Below are positions 62,382 through 64,000 of a stretch of 64,000 nucleotides of DNA, piece after piece. The DNA is taken from contig SHMX01000007.1 in NCBI GenBank assembly GCA_008080745.1, positions 62,001 through 126,000 on the forward strand, written 5' to 3'. The notes under the pieces were generated by a model that was not told the origin of the DNA, made no database searches, and worked only from the letters and a program-made list of their open reading frames with translations. Position 1 is the stretch's first letter. Each line of letters opens with the position of its first letter. The position numbers and the translations under genes were made by a program. This DNA is from Candidatus Thorarchaeota archaeon. Lineage in GTDB: Archaea; Asgardarchaeota; Thorarchaeia; Thorarchaeales; Thorarchaeaceae.

Positions 62382-63944
62382 TTATTCCCCTTCAGCAAGT
62401 TCTTTCATTCGTCGCTCTACAATCTCAAGGACTTCTTCTTTTAGTTTCTGTCCTTCGGTTGTGAGTTTTTCAACCTCTGCAGAGGCCTTCTTAACGAAAT
62501 CTTCGTCCTCAATATTTCCTAAGTTGATTCTAACGTTTAGGGCAGCACCTTCGATGGCAGCCATGAGTGCATGAGCTGCAACACCTGCGTCGGTAATTGC
62601 ATTGATGTTACCCTTCTCAGCTGCAACCTTAGCATGCTCTAACGAGGCGAAAGAATGCCGCATGGTCTTGAGGGGCACCTCTGCTGCGTGAATTGTTGCC
62701 TCTTGAATGAGCTTGTGTTTGGTCTTCTTTTCTTCAGCGGTCTCCTCGGGGAGTTTGAATGCTGTCATAACATGATCAAAGGCATCAGAGTCCTCCTCGA
62801 CCAGACCCATCAAGACTCCTCGATCAAACTCAGCAGCGTGACGATGTTCTAACATCTCTTCTTTGATAGCTGCATATTTTCGCCCTGAGAGTGATAGTCC
62901 AGTGACCATACAGACCAATGCAGAACCGTATGAACCGATTGCTGCGGCAACGCTTCCTCCTCCGGGGGTTGCTCGTGCCCTGCGTACCTTGTTGCCAAAC
63001 TCGATAAGGGACATCTCGGAGAATGTCTTCTTGGTAGGGTCTGTACCTCCACCAAGATAATAAAGATCAAGAATCATCTCCTGTGAGAGTTTCTCTGGTT
63101 GGATGTAATATTCGAACGCATCAAGAATTGCAAACAGCGGAATCATTCCCACAATCTCGGTCTCAACCACAGTTGCACCGAATCGTCTTGCCTCGTTCTT
63201 CACTACCTCCATGACCTGATGTATCTTGGTCCTCTTAGGATGAACTAGGTTCAGTGAGACCTGGGTCATGCCTTTCTCAGGAAGGTCCAGACCGATTCCC
63301 TGCACGTAGACAAAACCTCCAGTGGTTGCTCGGACAGCGTTGGCACAAGCTCTTGCCACCTTCACATCAGTGGTATTCAGGTTAAGATTAAAGGCAATGA
63401 GGAAGTTACGGGCTCCTGTAGCAGTAGCACCAGCAGTGGGGTGGATCTTTTTAGGGCCATAGTCAGGATCCTTTGCTGCATCCTCTCCAATGACCTCTCT
63501 CAATCCCTCAAACTCACCCTCTCGGATGTTTGGAAGGTCCTCTCTCTCTGGTCGGGTTGCAGCCTTTGAATAGAGATAGACTGGAACGTCATGTTTGCTA
63601 GAGAACTCTTCGGCAAACTGCTTGGAGATCTCAATACATTCTCCAATGGTGGTTCCATGCAATGGAATGAAGGGAACAACATCTACAGCCCCCATTCTAG
63701 GATGAGCACCCTCGTGTTTGGTGAGGTCTATCTTCTCCACTGCAACATCTGCAGCCTTTAGAGCAGCCTGTTTCACTGCCTCCGGCTCACCAATAAAGGT
63801 GAATACGGAACGGTTATGGTCAGGATCATATTCAACATCTAGTAATTGAACTCCCTCTACGCTCTTTACAGCGTCTGCTAGGGCGTCGATGACTTCTTTT
63901 CGACGACCCTCTGAGAAGTTCGGAACACATTCGATAATCTTCAA
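62382..63944 (-). CDS. ftcd: Bifunctional glutamate formiminotransferase / formiminotetrahydrofolate cyclodeaminase
   Basis: In this 520-residue protein, the N-terminal formiminotransferase (about 1-300) has ECVPNFSEGR, the family's folate region AHPRMGAVDVVPF and GPKKIHPTAGATATGARNFL. The C-terminal cyclodeaminase (about 320-515) has ARATPGGGSVAAAIGSYGSALVCM. The fused form matches the mammalian enzyme FTCD, which moves the formimino group of N-formiminoglutamate (histidine breakdown) to tetrahydrofolate and then deaminates it to methenyl-THF. The start is TTG at 63944, with GGTG seven bases before. No histidine-degradation genes are visible in the window, so folate one-carbon supply is the safer statement. 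Confidence 0.92.
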   Translation of the reverse strand: MKIIECVPNFSEGRRKEVIDALADAVKSVEGVQLLDVEYDPDHNRSVFTFIGEPEAVKQAALKAADVAVEKIDLTKHEGAHPRMGAVDVVPFIPLHGTTIGECIEISKQFAEEFSSKHDVPVYLYSKAATRPEREDLPNIREGEFEGLREVIGEDAAKDPDYGPKKIHPTAGATATGARNFLIAFNLNLNTTDVKVARACANAVRATTGGFVYVQGIGLDLPEKGMTQVSLNLVHPKRTKIHQVMEVVKNEARRFGATVVETEIVGMIPLFAILDAFEYYIQPEKLSQEMILDLYYLGGGTDPTKKTFSEMSLIEFGNKVRRARATPGGGSVAAAIGSYGSALVCMVTGLSLSGRKYAAIKEEMLEHRHAAEFDRGVLMGLVEEDSDAFDHVMTAFKLPEETAEEKKTKHKLIQEATIHAAEVPLKTMRHSFASLEHAKVAAEKGNINAITDAGVAAHALMAAIEGAALNVRINLGNIEDEDFVKKASAEVEKLTTEGQKLKEEVLEIVERRMKELAEGE

Positions 63945-64000
63945 GCGAGTACACCAAGGCCGGACTCAACGACCTTACAGAAAAGGGTTTGGGATTGTAG

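Overview
The window reads as one contiguous piece of an archaeal chromosome, most probably an Asgard archaeon and perhaps Thorarchaeota-like. The lineage call is inference. It rests on longin-like small-domain proteins, a PARP-type zinc finger, leucine-rich repeat proteins, archaeal TATA boxes about 25-30 bases upstream of start codons, a tungsten-type aldehyde ferredoxin oxidoreductase, and archaeal-type lipoate enzymes. About 48 genes fill the window. No rRNA, tRNA, CRISPR array, transposase, phage gene or replication origin was recognised.

Region by region. 1-4.4 kb holds the 3' part of a giant Asp-rich calcium-repeat surface protein. 5.2-10.4 kb has a metallophosphoesterase, a GHKL-ATPase plus small partner pair, and a TPR protein. 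10.4-13.7 kb is a GNAT acetyltransferase fused to a very long beta-rich region. 13.8-17.1 kb is a four-gene operon (two paralogous membrane proteins, a winged-helix regulator, a membrane-anchored beta-repeat protein) with palindromic operator-like sites upstream. 17.3-31 kb is rich in envelope genes: an SBBP-repeat surface protein, a GT39-like glycosyltransferase, two M14 carboxypeptidases and two LRR proteins, plus the PARP-type zinc finger protein. 31-33.7 kb is a membrane protein with a Cys-Gly-Gly repeat tail followed directly by a radical SAM/SPASM enzyme. 34-44 kb carries an AbrB-PhoU regulator, an SLC13-type transporter, a TPR protein, oligoendopeptidase F, a PHP phosphoesterase, an SCP2-like protein and a PAS histidine kinase. 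44-48 kb has an alcohol dehydrogenase/AOR operon and a PAP2 phosphatase. 48-49.5 kb has three tandem longin-like genes. 49.6-50.8 kb is a decayed pseudogene. 50.8-53.3 kb is an ABC exporter.

The most coherent system is at 54.1-60.0 kb. Two divergent radical SAM proteins, a lipoate-protein ligase fused to a cysteine-rich DUF116 domain, a geranylgeranyl-reductase-like flavoprotein and a second lipoate ligase lie on one strand with overlaps or short gaps. This matches the non-canonical LipS1/LipS2 lipoate assembly route, here with both ligases and a LipT-like flavoprotein together. The window ends with a GHMP sugar kinase, a beta-class DNA methyltransferase preceded by a 47-residue zinc-ribbon gene that overlaps it, and a fused glutamate formiminotransferase-cyclodeaminase.

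The other candidate for an undescribed system is the Cys-Gly-Gly-tailed membrane protein with its SPASM maturase at 31-33.7 kb.
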